From assembly GCA_964649195.1 (NCBI GenBank), contig CAZYPK010000078.1:1-23421 (forward strand): 23,421 bases of DNA, given 5' to 3'. Position 1 is the first letter of the stretch. Every line of letters begins with the position of its first letter. The stretch comes from JTS-RE9 sp964649195 (GTDB lineage: Bacteria; Planctomycetota; Phycisphaerae; Phycisphaerales; Phycisphaeraceae). The notes beneath the pieces were generated by a model. That model saw only the letters and a list, made by a program, of their open reading frames with translations. It searched no databases and was not told where the DNA came from. Below are positions 1 to 7,550 of the stretch, in pieces. The translations under genes and the position numbers were made by a program.

Positions 1-6
1 ACGGCT

Positions 7-33
7 CGCCAAGCCTCGCCATCGGGCTTGGCG
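7..33. repeat. Perfect 9-bp hairpin downstream of flbD
   Basis: CGCCAAGCC (7-15) is the exact reverse complement of GGCTTGGCG (25-33), with a 9-nt loop. It lies about 85 nt beyond the flbD stop codon. No T-tract follows on the minus strand, so a classical intrinsic terminator is not supported. It is preceded by ACGGCTCG, which also occurs in the same hairpin context, inverted, at the other end of the window. Positions 1-117 otherwise show no gene. Confidence 0.5.
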
Positions 34-117
34 CCACATTCGGTACATGAGCCGCTTTTCCAAACCGCGACTCTTCATTTATCGGCCTGACCGCTTCGCC
101 CGCATGAACGGGGACTT

Positions 118-315
118 TCACGTCGGCGGCAGCAGCTTCCGCAACGCCTGCCCATACTCAATGGCCAGCTTCACCACCTCCGGCATCGACTCCTTCACAA
201 TGAAGTGATCGCCATTGATCAACTTGATCGTCGTGTCCGGGTTCGATTCGACCGTGCGGATAAGCTCCGCATTGACGACGAACTTCTGACCATTAAGTCG
301 GGTGACGGTAATCAT
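118..315 (-). CDS. flbD: FlbD family flagellar protein
   Basis: This 65-residue protein starts MITVTRLNGQKF and contains the family pattern of a short beta-rich N-terminus, an NAELI segment, then TTIKLINGDHFIVKES. FlbD/YlzI (SwrD-type) proteins are 60-80 residues, sit after flgE and before motA, and are linked to flagellar torque in Bacillus; their biochemical role is unsettled. The frame stays open further upstream, but that extension is the translation of a nonamer repeat into a Leu/Pro/Trp string, so I start at the ATG at 315. No Shine-Dalgarno sequence is visible: the start codon is preceded on the minus strand by GGCTTTCCCCC and then the array. Normally flbD directly follows flgE; here a four-helix-bundle gene and two repeat arrays separate them. 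Confidence 0.85.
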   Translation of the reverse strand: MITVTRLNGQKFVVNAELIRTVESNPDTTIKLINGDHFIVKESMPEVVKLAIEYGQALRKLLPPT

Positions 316-329
316 GGGGGAAAGCCGGG

Positions 330-416
330 GGAGCGGGAGGAGCGGGAGGAGCGGGAGGAGCCAGAAGAGCCAGAAGAGCAGCAAGAGCAGGAGGAGCAGG
401 AGGAGCAGGGAGAGCT
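330..416. repeat. Nonamer tandem array (GGAGCGGGA type)
   Basis: About nine and a half units of 9 nt read GGAGCGGGA three times, then GGAGCCAGA, AGAGCCAGA, AGAGCAGCA, AGAGCAGGA, GGAGCAGGA and GGAGCAGGG. It ends 14 nt before the flbD start codon. Its purine strand is the plus strand, opposite in orientation to the array at 472-570, so the two could pair as arms around a 55-nt centre. Confidence 0.85.
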
Positions 417-471
417 AAAAAGCTGGCGAAGCCATATATGCACTGAGAACCCACTTCATTGACCTCTTTGC

Positions 472-570
472 CTCTTCCCGCTCTTCCAGCTCCTTCGGCT
501 CTTTCGGCTCTTTCGGCTCCCCCGGCTCTCACGGCTCTTTCGGCTCCCCCGGCTCCCCCGGCTCTCACGG
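472..570. repeat. Nonamer tandem array (CTCTTTCGG / CTCCCCCGG type)
   Basis: Eleven 9-nt units in unbroken register: CTCTTCCCG, CTCTTCCAG, CTCCTTCGG, two CTCTTTCGG, CTCCCCCGG, CTCTCACGG, CTCTTTCGG, two CTCCCCCGG and CTCTCACGG. The last unit contains the TGA stop (complement of 565-567) of the four-helix-bundle gene, so the array starts on the end of that gene. Confidence 0.85.
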
Positions 571-936
571 CTTCTCCCTCAACCTTCCGATGTACGCCGT
601 AAGCATTCGCTTGACCTCATCCAACAACATGCCCAACTCGTTTCCGAGGACTTCGGCCCAATAATTCAGGTCGCAAGCCAGTGTGAGAAAATAATCCACC
701 TCACTGACCGAGCCTTGGGCAATGGTCATGAATCTTGCCAGTTCCGACTCACTCCGTCTTCCGCAACCCTCGGCAAGATTGGCGGCAATGGACACGGCCG
801 CCCTTCTCATCTGGCTCGTCAGACCATACTGTTCTTCCTTCGGAAAGCTGCGCGTTTCCTGATAAATCCTGACGACCAGAGCATGAGCCTTCTGCCACAC
901 CAGAAGCTTGCGAAAATCACGTTCATGTTGAGCCAT
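565..936 (-). CDS. Four-helix bundle protein (S23 / 23S rRNA IVS-like)
   Basis: The 123-residue product starts MAQHERDFRKLLVWQKAHAL and carries the hallmark pattern of the four-helix bundle (TIGR02436, S23/IVS) family: an N-terminal KLLVWQKAH helix, SFPKEEQYGLTSQMRRAAVSI, then NLAEGCGRRSESELARFM and a C-terminal helix ending near ML. Members are encoded inside 23S rRNA intervening sequences in spirochaetes and occur as stand-alone genes in many bacteria; the related Avd protein works with diversity-generating retroelements. The role of stand-alone copies is not known. A good Shine-Dalgarno sequence (GAGGGAACAATG) supports the start. It separates flgE from flbD, is not a known flagellar component, and nonamer arrays flank it on both sides. 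No reverse transcriptase or rRNA is present nearby. Confidence 0.85.
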   Translation of the reverse strand: MAQHERDFRKLLVWQKAHALVVRIYQETRSFPKEEQYGLTSQMRRAAVSIAANLAEGCGRRSESELARFMTIAQGSVSEVDYFLTLACDLNYWAEVLGNELGMLLDEVKRMLTAYIGRLREKP

Positions 937-1008
937 TGTTCCCTCACAGACAATCGTTGTGTACCAAACCGAATGTCAGCAAACTCGCCAACGTCCTAAC
1001 CCCTTCCG

Positions 1009-1071
1009 CTCCTCCAACTCCATCCGCTCTTCCGGCTCCTCCGGCTCCCCCCGCTCTTCCCGCTTCACCTG
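1009..1071. repeat. Nonamer tandem array overlapping the flgE stop codon
   Basis: Seven 9-nt units: CTCCTCCAA, CTCCATCCG, CTCTTCCGG, CTCCTCCGG, CTCCCCCCG, CTCTTCCCG and CTTCACCTG. The last unit holds the flgE TGA stop (complement of 1065-1067). It has the same orientation and unit type as the array at 472-570, which likewise sits on a stop codon. The remaining spacer 937-1008 shows only the Shine-Dalgarno sequence of the four-helix-bundle gene. Confidence 0.8.
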
Positions 1072-2777
1072 ATCACTGACAACAATTCCTGGATCATCCG
1101 CTCGCTGGTGGTGAGCACGCGGGAGCTGGCGCTGAAGCCGGTGCTGGCGGTGATGAGGTTGATGAATTCCTGGGAGAGTTCGACGTTGGACAGTTCCAGC
1201 GCCCCGCCGATGATGCGGCCCGACCCGGCCTGGCCCGGTCCGACGATCGCGGCGGTGCCGCTGTTGGGCGTGGTGGAGAAGATGTTGCCTGCCCCGGCTT
1301 GCAGCCCGGTGGGGTTGGCGAACTTCGCCAGCGCGATCTGCCCCTGGGCCCGCAGCAGTCCGTTGGAGTAGATGCCGGTGATGACGCCGTCTTCGCCGAT
1401 GCTGAAGCTTTCCAGCGTGCCGATGGGCGAACCGTCCTGGCTCACGGCCGCGATGTTGCTGGTGGCGTCGCTCAGCGAGGTGACGCCGCTGTCGCCGCCG
1501 CCGAAGTTCAGCGTGATCTGCTGCGGGGTGAACGCGCCGGTGTTGGCGCGATCGATCTGGATCGTCGCGTCCGAGGCGGCCAGAAGCTGGCCGTTGAAAT
1601 CGAACTCCAGCAGTCCGGTGCTGATGACGCGGGACAGGTCGGAATCATCCTCGCTCTGGACGTAGAAGCGCCAGTCGGTGCCGGTGTTATCCTTGTTTTC
1701 GAGCACCAGGGTGATGTCGAGCTGCACTTCGTTGCCCAGGCTGTCGAAACCGAAGAAGGAGGTGCGGACGGATTCCCCGGTGGCGTTCTGGGTTTCATTC
1801 ATGACGAAGGGCACCGACGGATTCGAGGAGCCGAAGTTGACGATGATGTCCGCGCTTTCCAGCCCCAGTTGATGGGCGGTGCCCTTGTTGCCTTCGACGA
1901 TCAGCTCGCCGCCTGCGGACATCGACACGCCGCCGGAGACGCTGGTGTCGATGCCCAGAATGTCTTCGAGGAAGGTCATGAAGTCCTGCAAGGAGGTCCC
2001 GGCGGCATTGGCCGAGCCGGTGATCGCCGCGCCGACTTCGAACGTCTTGGGCGCCAGTCGGGTGTCGCCGCGGTTCACGTTCTGCACGGTGATGATGTCA
2101 CCGCCGGCGAACATGGGGGTGCCCGTGGCATTGAACAGGCCGGTGAGCAGATCGGTGGCCGCCGCAGGCACGGCGCCTGCCGCGTCGGAGAAGAACGGAT
2201 TGGACGTGGTGATCGAGCCCTGCGTGGCCAGTTCGCCGCCGGAATTGAGATTGCCGGCGAAGGCCACGTTCTCCGTCGCCTCCGCCATCGTCGAAGCGCC
2301 CAGCGGAATGTTGACCGTCTGAAGCGAACCCTGCACGATGTTGAAGTCGGCATCGACGCCAAAGCCCTGCACCAGCCCGCCGCCGGGGTTCACCAGGTTG
2401 AAATCCCGATCGAGCTGAAAGTTGCCCGCCCGCGTGAAGCGCTGGCCGCCGTTGAAACTCAGCACGAAGAATCCGTTGCCTTCGATGGCCATCTCGGTGC
2501 TGACGCCGGTGCCCTGCACGGAGCCGTTGCTGAAGTTTTTGGTGACCGAGCCGAAGGCGACGCCCAGCCCCAGTTGCGTGGGGTTGGTGCCGCCCGAGCC
2601 TGCGGTGGGGCCGGAGGAGGAGCGGAGCATCTGCGAAATCTGCGTCTGAAAATCGGCCCGGCTTCCCTTGAAGCCGGTCGTGTTCACATTGGCGATGTTG
2701 TCGCCGGCCACTTGGATGGCCTGCGAGTTGGTCACCATGCCGCTGAGGCTGGTGAACATGGCGGTGGTCAAGCCCAT
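1065..2777 (-). CDS. flgE: Flagellar hook protein FlgE
   Basis: The 570-residue protein polymerises outside the cell to form the hook joining rod and filament. The N-terminus MGLTTAMFTSLSGM followed by QVAGDNIANVNTTGFKGSRADF is the conserved rod/hook domain. AIEGNGFFVL at about residues 98-107 and RAGNFQLD mark the FlgE core. The C-terminus LSQEFINLITASTGFSASSR and a final helix form the conserved coiled-coil end. The central 150-480 region is a variable surface-exposed insert, making it longer than the roughly 400-residue enteric FlgE. The start has a GGAG Shine-Dalgarno sequence 7-8 nt upstream. It follows a small flagellar-locus ORF after 19 nt. Its stop codon lies inside a nonamer repeat array. 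Confidence 0.97.
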   Translation of the reverse strand: MGLTTAMFTSLSGMVTNSQAIQVAGDNIANVNTTGFKGSRADFQTQISQMLRSSSGPTAGSGGTNPTQLGLGVAFGSVTKNFSNGSVQGTGVSTEMAIEGNGFFVLSFNGGQRFTRAGNFQLDRDFNLVNPGGGLVQGFGVDADFNIVQGSLQTVNIPLGASTMAEATENVAFAGNLNSGGELATQGSITTSNPFFSDAAGAVPAAATDLLTGLFNATGTPMFAGGDIITVQNVNRGDTRLAPKTFEVGAAITGSANAAGTSLQDFMTFLEDILGIDTSVSGGVSMSAGGELIVEGNKGTAHQLGLESADIIVNFGSSNPSVPFVMNETQNATGESVRTSFFGFDSLGNEVQLDITLVLENKDNTGTDWRFYVQSEDDSDLSRVISTGLLEFDFNGQLLAASDATIQIDRANTGAFTPQQITLNFGGGDSGVTSLSDATSNIAAVSQDGSPIGTLESFSIGEDGVITGIYSNGLLRAQGQIALAKFANPTGLQAGAGNIFSTTPNSGTAAIVGPGQAGSGRIIGGALELSNVELSQEFINLITASTGFSASSRVLTTSERMIQELLSVIR

Positions 2778-2796
2778 GAGTGATCTCCGGTCTGTT

Positions 2797-3093
2797 TCAC
2801 AAGGAAGCGATGCGAGGCGAATCGGCCCGTTCGCCGCCGATGAACTTCAACAATGCCGCGTTGTCGATCAGGTCCACCCTGGCCAACGCCTTGAGCGGGT
2901 CCGCCGTTTTTGCTTCGGTCGCACTTGTCGCCTCGGCCGCGGGGCGGGCCTGCGTGATGCTCCTGGCTTCATCGAGAATCGAATCGAAGCTGCGCGACTC
3001 GATCGGCTGCGCCGGCGCGGCAACGGAGCCGCGCAAGCCGCCGGGGCGGACCGCCGGTTCGAGCAGACGCAACAACTCCACGCCGGTTGACAT
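2797..3093 (-). CDS. Small flagellar-operon protein between flgD and flgE
   Basis: A 98-residue product whose ATG overlaps the flgD stop by one base (TGATG), so it is probably translationally coupled. It has no signal peptide or membrane segment. SFDSILDEA at about residues 35-43 resembles the F-x-x-x-L-D start of the small flagellar-operon proteins (TIGR02530/PF12611) found between flgD and flgE in Firmicutes. The typical FSxHAxxRL segment of that family is absent, and the middle is Ala/Thr rich. Position strongly suggests a flagellar role, perhaps in hook assembly, but the family assignment is weak. It is followed 19 nt later by flgE. Confidence 0.65.
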   Translation of the reverse strand: MSTGVELLRLLEPAVRPGGLRGSVAAPAQPIESRSFDSILDEARSITQARPAAEATSATEAKTADPLKALARVDLIDNAALLKFIGGERADSPRIASL

Positions 3094-3515
3094 CAGTTGC
3101 CACTCACATTCCGAATGCTGGAGACGCGCTCGATGGGCAGCGCCTTGCCACTGGAGAGTTCGAGGATGGCCTTGCCGTTTTCAACCCGCACGCTGGTCAC
3201 CACGCCGCTGACCTTGTCGTTGGCCGCGTCGAGGCCTTCGATCTCCTTGCCGATCATGCCCGCCGCGGAGGACAGGCCGTTTTGCAGCACGAGATTCTCC
3301 AACTGCTTTTGCAACGACAACTGGCTTTCAATGTTTCGCAGGCTGCTCAGTTGTTCGAGCAAGGCCCCCGAATCCTGCGGCTTGAACGGATCCTGGTTGG
3401 TCAGTTCCGAAAGAAGAATCTTCATGAACTGGCCCGAATCGATGTCGCCAAAGCCCGACTTCGATGGCGCCGCGCCGACGCCGGCTGTCGCTCCGCCTAT
3501 TGCACCTGCTGACAT
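3093..3515 (-). CDS. flgD: Flagellar hook capping protein FlgD (short form)
   Basis: FlgD caps the growing hook and is needed for FlgE polymerisation. The 140-residue protein shows the conserved N-terminal core at about residues 23-80: FMKILLSELTNQDPFKPQDS, then a helix with EQLSSLRNIESQLSLQKQLE and SAAGMIGKEIEG. The C-terminal part is short, ending in GKALPIERVSSI, and lacks the Ig/tudor domains of the 230-residue enteric FlgD. Short FlgD is usual in Firmicute-type operons. The start follows a GAGGGAATCATCATG initiation region. It lies 51 nt after fliK and overlaps the next ORF by one base. Confidence 0.95.
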   Translation of the reverse strand: MSAGAIGGATAGVGAAPSKSGFGDIDSGQFMKILLSELTNQDPFKPQDSGALLEQLSSLRNIESQLSLQKQLENLVLQNGLSSAAGMIGKEIEGLDAANDKVSGVVTSVRVENGKAILELSSGKALPIERVSSIRNVSGN

Positions 3516-3566
3516 GATGATTCCCTCGATCTAAGGTTTGCCGCATGGCGTCGAGCCTGATCCGCC

Positions 3567-4820
3567 TCACTTGATGACATCCGCCAAGGCCCGGTCGAAC
3601 GTGTCCGCATCGGTGCGCCGCGATGCGCCTGGGTCCGATGGGTTGCCGCGCCCCTCGCGCGGGGAGTGATGCTGCCCGGCACTGCGGCCATCGCGTCCCA
3701 TGTCATCCCGTTGCTGTCCCAATCCGCTTTCACCGGCCTGTTGCGTGATCTGCACTTCGATTCTGTCCACCGACAAACCCTGGCGATCCAGCGCTTGCCG
3801 CAGTTGCCCCATCTGATCCATGAGCAAGTTGCGTACCGATTCGCTCTGGGCGGTGAACTTCGCATTGACCACGCCTTCGCGCACCGCCATGTCGATGCGC
3901 ACCATCCCCAGTTCCGGCGGCGTCAGCCGCAAGGTGACCGAGCCGCCGCGCTGATTGAGGGCCGAATGAAGGCCGCGCGTCAGACGGCCCATGTTGATCT
4001 GATCGCGCACCGCCTCCTCATCACCCTGCGGAAGTTGCGCCAGTTGCGCAGAAAGCGCCTCGCTGACAGGAGCAGGGGCAGGGGCAGGGGCAGTGAGCGG
4101 TGCGGTCTCGCCGTGGCTGTTGGCCGGCTTGATCAGTGATGTTGATGCCACTCCAGGCTCGAGCAAAGCCTCGCCGGATGACATGGCTCCCGCTTGAGAA
4201 CCTGCGGAGGATTCATCCGCAGGCGCAGCGGGAGTTCCCGCCTGCGTCAACGCGGCAGGGCCATCCGCTTCGCCGTTGGAATCAGCTTCAACATCCATCG
4301 AGGCGCCTGCATCAATGACCGCCTGCGATGGATGCTCGCTCTTTTTCAGCGGTGCCTGCACTGCGGACACCGCCTGCTGACCGGTTGCCGCGACAGGTTG
4401 CGTGGCCGTTTCCAGCGCCACCGCCATCGACTGCGTGACCTGCCACACCAGGTCCAACGCCACCGCTTCCACGGATTCCTGTTGTTCCCCGGCATCGACT
4501 TCCGAGGGTTGCAAGGCACTCGCCGGTTCACCCTCATTGGATGCGGAAGGCTCCGCATCACCGGCGCGCTGAGTCGCCTTCGGATTGGTGACGGGATCGC
4601 GCGGCCCCTCGGCGGAACGATCGATGCCCGCATCATCGCCGGCTGCCGGTGCATCGATCCGCTCCGCGGTTTTTGACGGGTTCCCCGCACGCTGCCGCTG
4701 CCACTGCTCCTGCCACTGCTCGGCGCGGCCTGCGGTTTTTGACTGGTTTTTCGCACTGGAAACGGCCTGGTCGGCACGGGATGCGGGCGAAGGCGGGAGC
4801 GTGGGCAGCTTTGCAATCAT
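3567..4820 (-). CDS. fliK: Flagellar hook-length control protein FliK
   Basis: FliK measures hook length and switches the export gate from hook to filament substrates. This 417-residue protein has a long low-complexity Ala/Gln/Pro N-terminus, as usual for the ruler region, and a C-terminal Flg_hook domain at about residues 280-360. The core signature LRLTPPELGMVRIDM (297-311) is followed by FTAQSESVRNLL and a LRQALDRQGLSVDRIEV helix-strand unit. A PAPAPAPAP run near residue 243 is encoded by tandem GGGGCA hexamers at about 4075-4092, in frame. The start overlaps the stop of the MotE-like gene by 4 nt (ATGA), indicating coupling. Confidence 0.95.
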   Translation of the reverse strand: MIAKLPTLPPSPASRADQAVSSAKNQSKTAGRAEQWQEQWQRQRAGNPSKTAERIDAPAAGDDAGIDRSAEGPRDPVTNPKATQRAGDAEPSASNEGEPASALQPSEVDAGEQQESVEAVALDLVWQVTQSMAVALETATQPVAATGQQAVSAVQAPLKKSEHPSQAVIDAGASMDVEADSNGEADGPAALTQAGTPAAPADESSAGSQAGAMSSGEALLEPGVASTSLIKPANSHGETAPLTAPAPAPAPVSEALSAQLAQLPQGDEEAVRDQINMGRLTRGLHSALNQRGGSVTLRLTPPELGMVRIDMAVREGVVNAKFTAQSESVRNLLMDQMGQLRQALDRQGLSVDRIEVQITQQAGESGLGQQRDDMGRDGRSAGQHHSPREGRGNPSDPGASRRTDADTFDRALADVIK

Positions 4821-5548
4821 GAGTCATCGCCTGTCGGTGCGGTCGCTTCCTGGGGTCCGGGGAGGTTCACGCCGCGTTCCCGCAGCCGCTGCACCAGTTC
4901 CGTTGCCTGAGCGACTTCCGGCGCGGTCTTGAACTCCTTCAAAACCGCGGCCGCCTTTCGAAGCTGCATGGCGGACAGGTAATCCAGCACCTGGTCCGTC
5001 TTCCGCTGTGCCATCAGTTGCTGGAACATTTCCTTGGACTGCTTGGCGCGAAGCTGCTCGTACATCTTCACCGCCTGCTGAAAATCCTCATCCTCCCGTT
5101 TCTTTTTCTCGGCGGCGAGCGCGTCCTGAAAAGCCTTGCGATCCGTGTCCAGCCTGGCACGCTCTTCAGCCAGCAACCGACGTGCCAGCTCGTTGGTGCG
5201 CTGCAAGTCCTGAATATCCCGCTTCAGTCGCTCCAGGCGTTGCAGCGCAATTTCGTCCCTCTCCTGATCCTCGGCGATCTGCTGCGCAAGTTGTGCCGGT
5301 CCATCGGCAACGCGCTGCAACCGCGCCGCCTCGCGCGAGGTTTCCGCCTCGCGCCGCCTCTTCAAATCCTCCTGCTCCCTGGCCAGCGCCTCATCGGCCA
5401 CCTTCATCGAGAACATGTCCACCACGCGATCGACACGATCCTTATCCAATCGGCCATCCGCATAAAGCCAGACGCCAAAACCGATCAACGCCAGCACATT
5501 GATCAGCAGCACCACGCTTGTGACCGTCCAGAACGATCTCATGTTCAT
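4817..5548 (-). CDS. MotE/YlxF-like flagellar membrane protein
   Basis: The 243-residue protein has one membrane helix (about residues 7-29, SVVLLINVLALIGFGVWLYA), a long charged coiled coil (about 50-155), and a C-terminal helical block (159-206) with KMYEQLRAKQSKEMFQQLM and LSAMQLRKAAAVLKEF. That block matches the MgtE-N-like repeat of MotE/YlxF/FlbB proteins, which act around the stator or motor at the inner membrane. In Bacillus the equivalent gene ylxF also lies between fliJ and fliK, so the context supports the call. The start could be the second ATG at 5542, which has GAGAG at better spacing. It overlaps fliK by 4 nt. Confidence 0.8.
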   Translation of the reverse strand: MNMRSFWTVTSVVLLINVLALIGFGVWLYADGRLDKDRVDRVVDMFSMKVADEALAREQEDLKRRREAETSREAARLQRVADGPAQLAQQIAEDQERDEIALQRLERLKRDIQDLQRTNELARRLLAEERARLDTDRKAFQDALAAEKKKREDEDFQQAVKMYEQLRAKQSKEMFQQLMAQRKTDQVLDYLSAMQLRKAAAVLKEFKTAPEVAQATELVQRLRERGVNLPGPQEATAPTGDDS

Positions 5549-5585
5549 CTCTCAAAAGTCAGCGGAAAAGTCCGATCACGTTCAA

Positions 5586-6038
5586 TCAGCTCGACATCAT
5601 GCGATGGGCATACTGCCCGACGCCGATCTCATCGAGCATGGCCGCCTCGCGCCGGTCCTGCTCCAGCTTCCATTTGCGGAACTGCTTTTCGCGCAGCCGT
5701 TCGATCGCCTTGCGGTCCTGCGTGGCCTGGAGCAGTTGTGCGCGATGGACCTCGGCCTGGCGCTCGATGGTGGCCAGCTTGGCGACGATGGCGTGGGCAC
5801 GGGCGGTGGTCTGCCCGCTGTAGCGGGCGAAGTGCGCCACGCGATCCATATCGACCGCGCCGACGAGACCATCGCGCAAATCGCGCTTGCTGTCGGTGAT
5901 CGATGCCTGCATCTGGCGAAGCTGATCGAGCAGGATCATCCGCTGGCGCAGCACCTTGGCCAGCTCGCGTTGCCGTTGATCCTCGATCATCTGCCGGTGC
6001 TTGAACACGGTGTCGAGTTTGAACTGGAATTCAGCCAT
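5586..6038 (-). CDS. fliJ: Flagellar export protein FliJ
   Basis: FliJ is the coiled-coil stalk of the cytoplasmic export ATPase ring and resembles the gamma subunit of F-type ATPase. The 150-residue product opens with the typical MAEFQFKLDTVFKHRQMIED and is almost wholly predicted helix with charged heptads to the end (KQFRKWKLEQDRREAAMLDE), matching family length (about 145-150). An AGGA sequence lies upstream of the ATG. A 123-nt gap separates it from fliI; I see no gene in that gap, only a minor GTTGAATCGCTTCAAC dyad. Confidence 0.92.
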   Translation of the reverse strand: MAEFQFKLDTVFKHRQMIEDQRQRELAKVLRQRMILLDQLRQMQASITDSKRDLRDGLVGAVDMDRVAHFARYSGQTTARAHAIVAKLATIERQAEVHRAQLLQATQDRKAIERLREKQFRKWKLEQDRREAAMLDEIGVGQYAHRMMSS

Positions 6039-6161
6039 GTGTTGCCATCCTGCTCACGGGTCATCGTCCAAAGCCTGCGAAGCGGGCCGGTATCCGAGCC
6101 GCAACGAATGCGTTGAATCGCTTCAACGATCTTCCTCGTGCAATTGGCGTGCCTCCGCGCA

Positions 6162-7550
6162 TCACGCCGGGCCGGCCGCCTGTCGCTGCGGTTTGCCCGA
6201 CAGTTTCTTGCGGGCCTCGTTGAACGAGTTCACCAACGCGATCAGCAGCTTCCGCGAGTATTCGAAGTCGGCCTGTCCCTTCACTTCGCCCCTGCCCTGC
6301 CGCAGCAACTGATCGATGGCGGACTTGCAGGCGATGGCCATGTCGAAGTCGGGATTGCTTCCCGCCGGGTAGGCGCCGATGTTCAGCAGGTCCTCCACCT
6401 GGGCGTAGTGGTTGAGCAGCTTGATCACCTCGCGCCTTGCGGCCTGATGCTCCGGCGCGGTCACGGAATCGGCGACGCGGCTGACGGAGGAAAGCACATC
6501 GATGGCCGGGTAGTGGCCGCGCCGTTGCAGATCGTGGCTCAGTTGGATGTGGCCGTCGAGAATGCCGCGAGCGGCGTCGCTGATCGGATCGGTCAGCTCA
6601 TCACCCTCCACCAGCACGGAGAAGAAGCCGGTGATCGAGCCGAGCGAAGTTCGCCCGCATCGCTCGAGCACCACCGGCAGCAGCGAAAAAACGCTGGGCG
6701 GAAAGCCTCGCGTGGCGGGCGGTTCACCGGCGGCCAGTCCGACCTGCCGCTGGGCCTGGCACAGGCGCGTGATCGAATCCATCAGCAGCAGCACGTTCAA
6801 CCCCTGATCACGGAAATGCTCCGCGATCGCGCAGGCCACGAGAGCCGCGCGGATGCGAAGCAGCGCCGGCTCATCGCTGGTGGCGCAGACCACGACGGAT
6901 CGCCTCATGCCTTCGCCGCCCAGCGAATGCTCGATGAAGTCGCGCACCTCCCGGCCGCGCTCGCCGATCATGCCGATGACCGTGACATCCGCCGCCGTGT
7001 GCCGCGCCATCGTCGAAAGCAGCGTGCTTTTGCCCAATCCGGGCGAAGCGAAAATACCCAGCCGCTGCCCTTGTCCGACGCTCAGCAGCGCATCGATGGC
7101 GCGCACGCCCGTCGCCAAAGGCTGATCGATCGAAGGTCTCTTCATCGCATCGACAGGTCCGGGACTCAGCGGCCGGGGCGCCGTATCCATGATCGGCCCC
7201 TTGCCATCCATCGGGTCGCCCATCGCGTTGATCACCCGGCCAAGCAGCGATTCGCCCACCCGCACAAACTGCTGAAAGTGCCCCGCCCTGACGCGATCAC
7301 CACGACGAACGCCCGCCATCGGTCCCAGCGGCATGACGATGGTGTGCTCGCGATCGAAGCCCACGACTTCGCCATCGAGCATTGTCCGCCGAGCGCCGCC
7401 GCCCGTTTCGATGCGCACCGACGCCCCCACCGGCGCCGGCAGATCCGCCACGCGCACCGCCAGGCCGCGGGCTTCGAGCACCGTGCCGGCCAGCTCCACG
7501 GTGGAAGCCGAGGCGAGCAGATCGAGTTGTTCCGCGAAGAGCGTGCTCAT
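6162..7550 (-). CDS. fliI: Flagellum-specific ATPase FliI
   Basis: FliI is the ATPase of the flagellar type III export apparatus. The 462-residue protein has a beta-barrel N-terminus, GRVINAMGDPMDGKGP (104-119), Walker A SPGLGKST (169-176), GERGREV with the catalytic glutamate region (196-202) and Walker B LLLMDS (254-259) followed by ITRLCQAQRQVGLAAGEPP, a classic FliI/SctN stretch. GSITGFFSVLVEGDELTDPI follows. The length is typical (440-460). Its ATG overlaps the fliH stop by 4 nt, consistent with coupled synthesis of the FliH-FliI complex. The C-terminus carries about 15 extra residues rich in Lys/Gln/Pro. Confidence 0.98.
   Translation of the reverse strand: MSTLFAEQLDLLASASTVELAGTVLEARGLAVRVADLPAPVGASVRIETGGGARRTMLDGEVVGFDREHTIVMPLGPMAGVRRGDRVRAGHFQQFVRVGESLLGRVINAMGDPMDGKGPIMDTAPRPLSPGPVDAMKRPSIDQPLATGVRAIDALLSVGQGQRLGIFASPGLGKSTLLSTMARHTAADVTVIGMIGERGREVRDFIEHSLGGEGMRRSVVVCATSDEPALLRIRAALVACAIAEHFRDQGLNVLLLMDSITRLCQAQRQVGLAAGEPPATRGFPPSVFSLLPVVLERCGRTSLGSITGFFSVLVEGDELTDPISDAARGILDGHIQLSHDLQRRGHYPAIDVLSSVSRVADSVTAPEHQAARREVIKLLNHYAQVEDLLNIGAYPAGSNPDFDMAIACKSAIDQLLRQGRGEVKGQADFEYSRKLLIALVNSFNEARKKLSGKPQRQAAGPA

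Noticed and set aside
316..384. N-terminal hydrophobic extension of FlbD (Leu/Trp/Pro string)
   Set aside because: It is the nonamer array read as protein; FlbD homologues start at MITVTRLNG.
565..936. Part of a diversity-generating retroelement (Avd-like accessory)
   Set aside because: No reverse transcriptase, template repeat or variable-region gene is visible in the window, and the sequence fits the general S23/four-helix-bundle family.
1299..2783. 494-codon open frame on the plus strand
   Set aside because: Antisense to flgE; no domain, only Gly/Ala/Val/Arg-rich shadow sequence.
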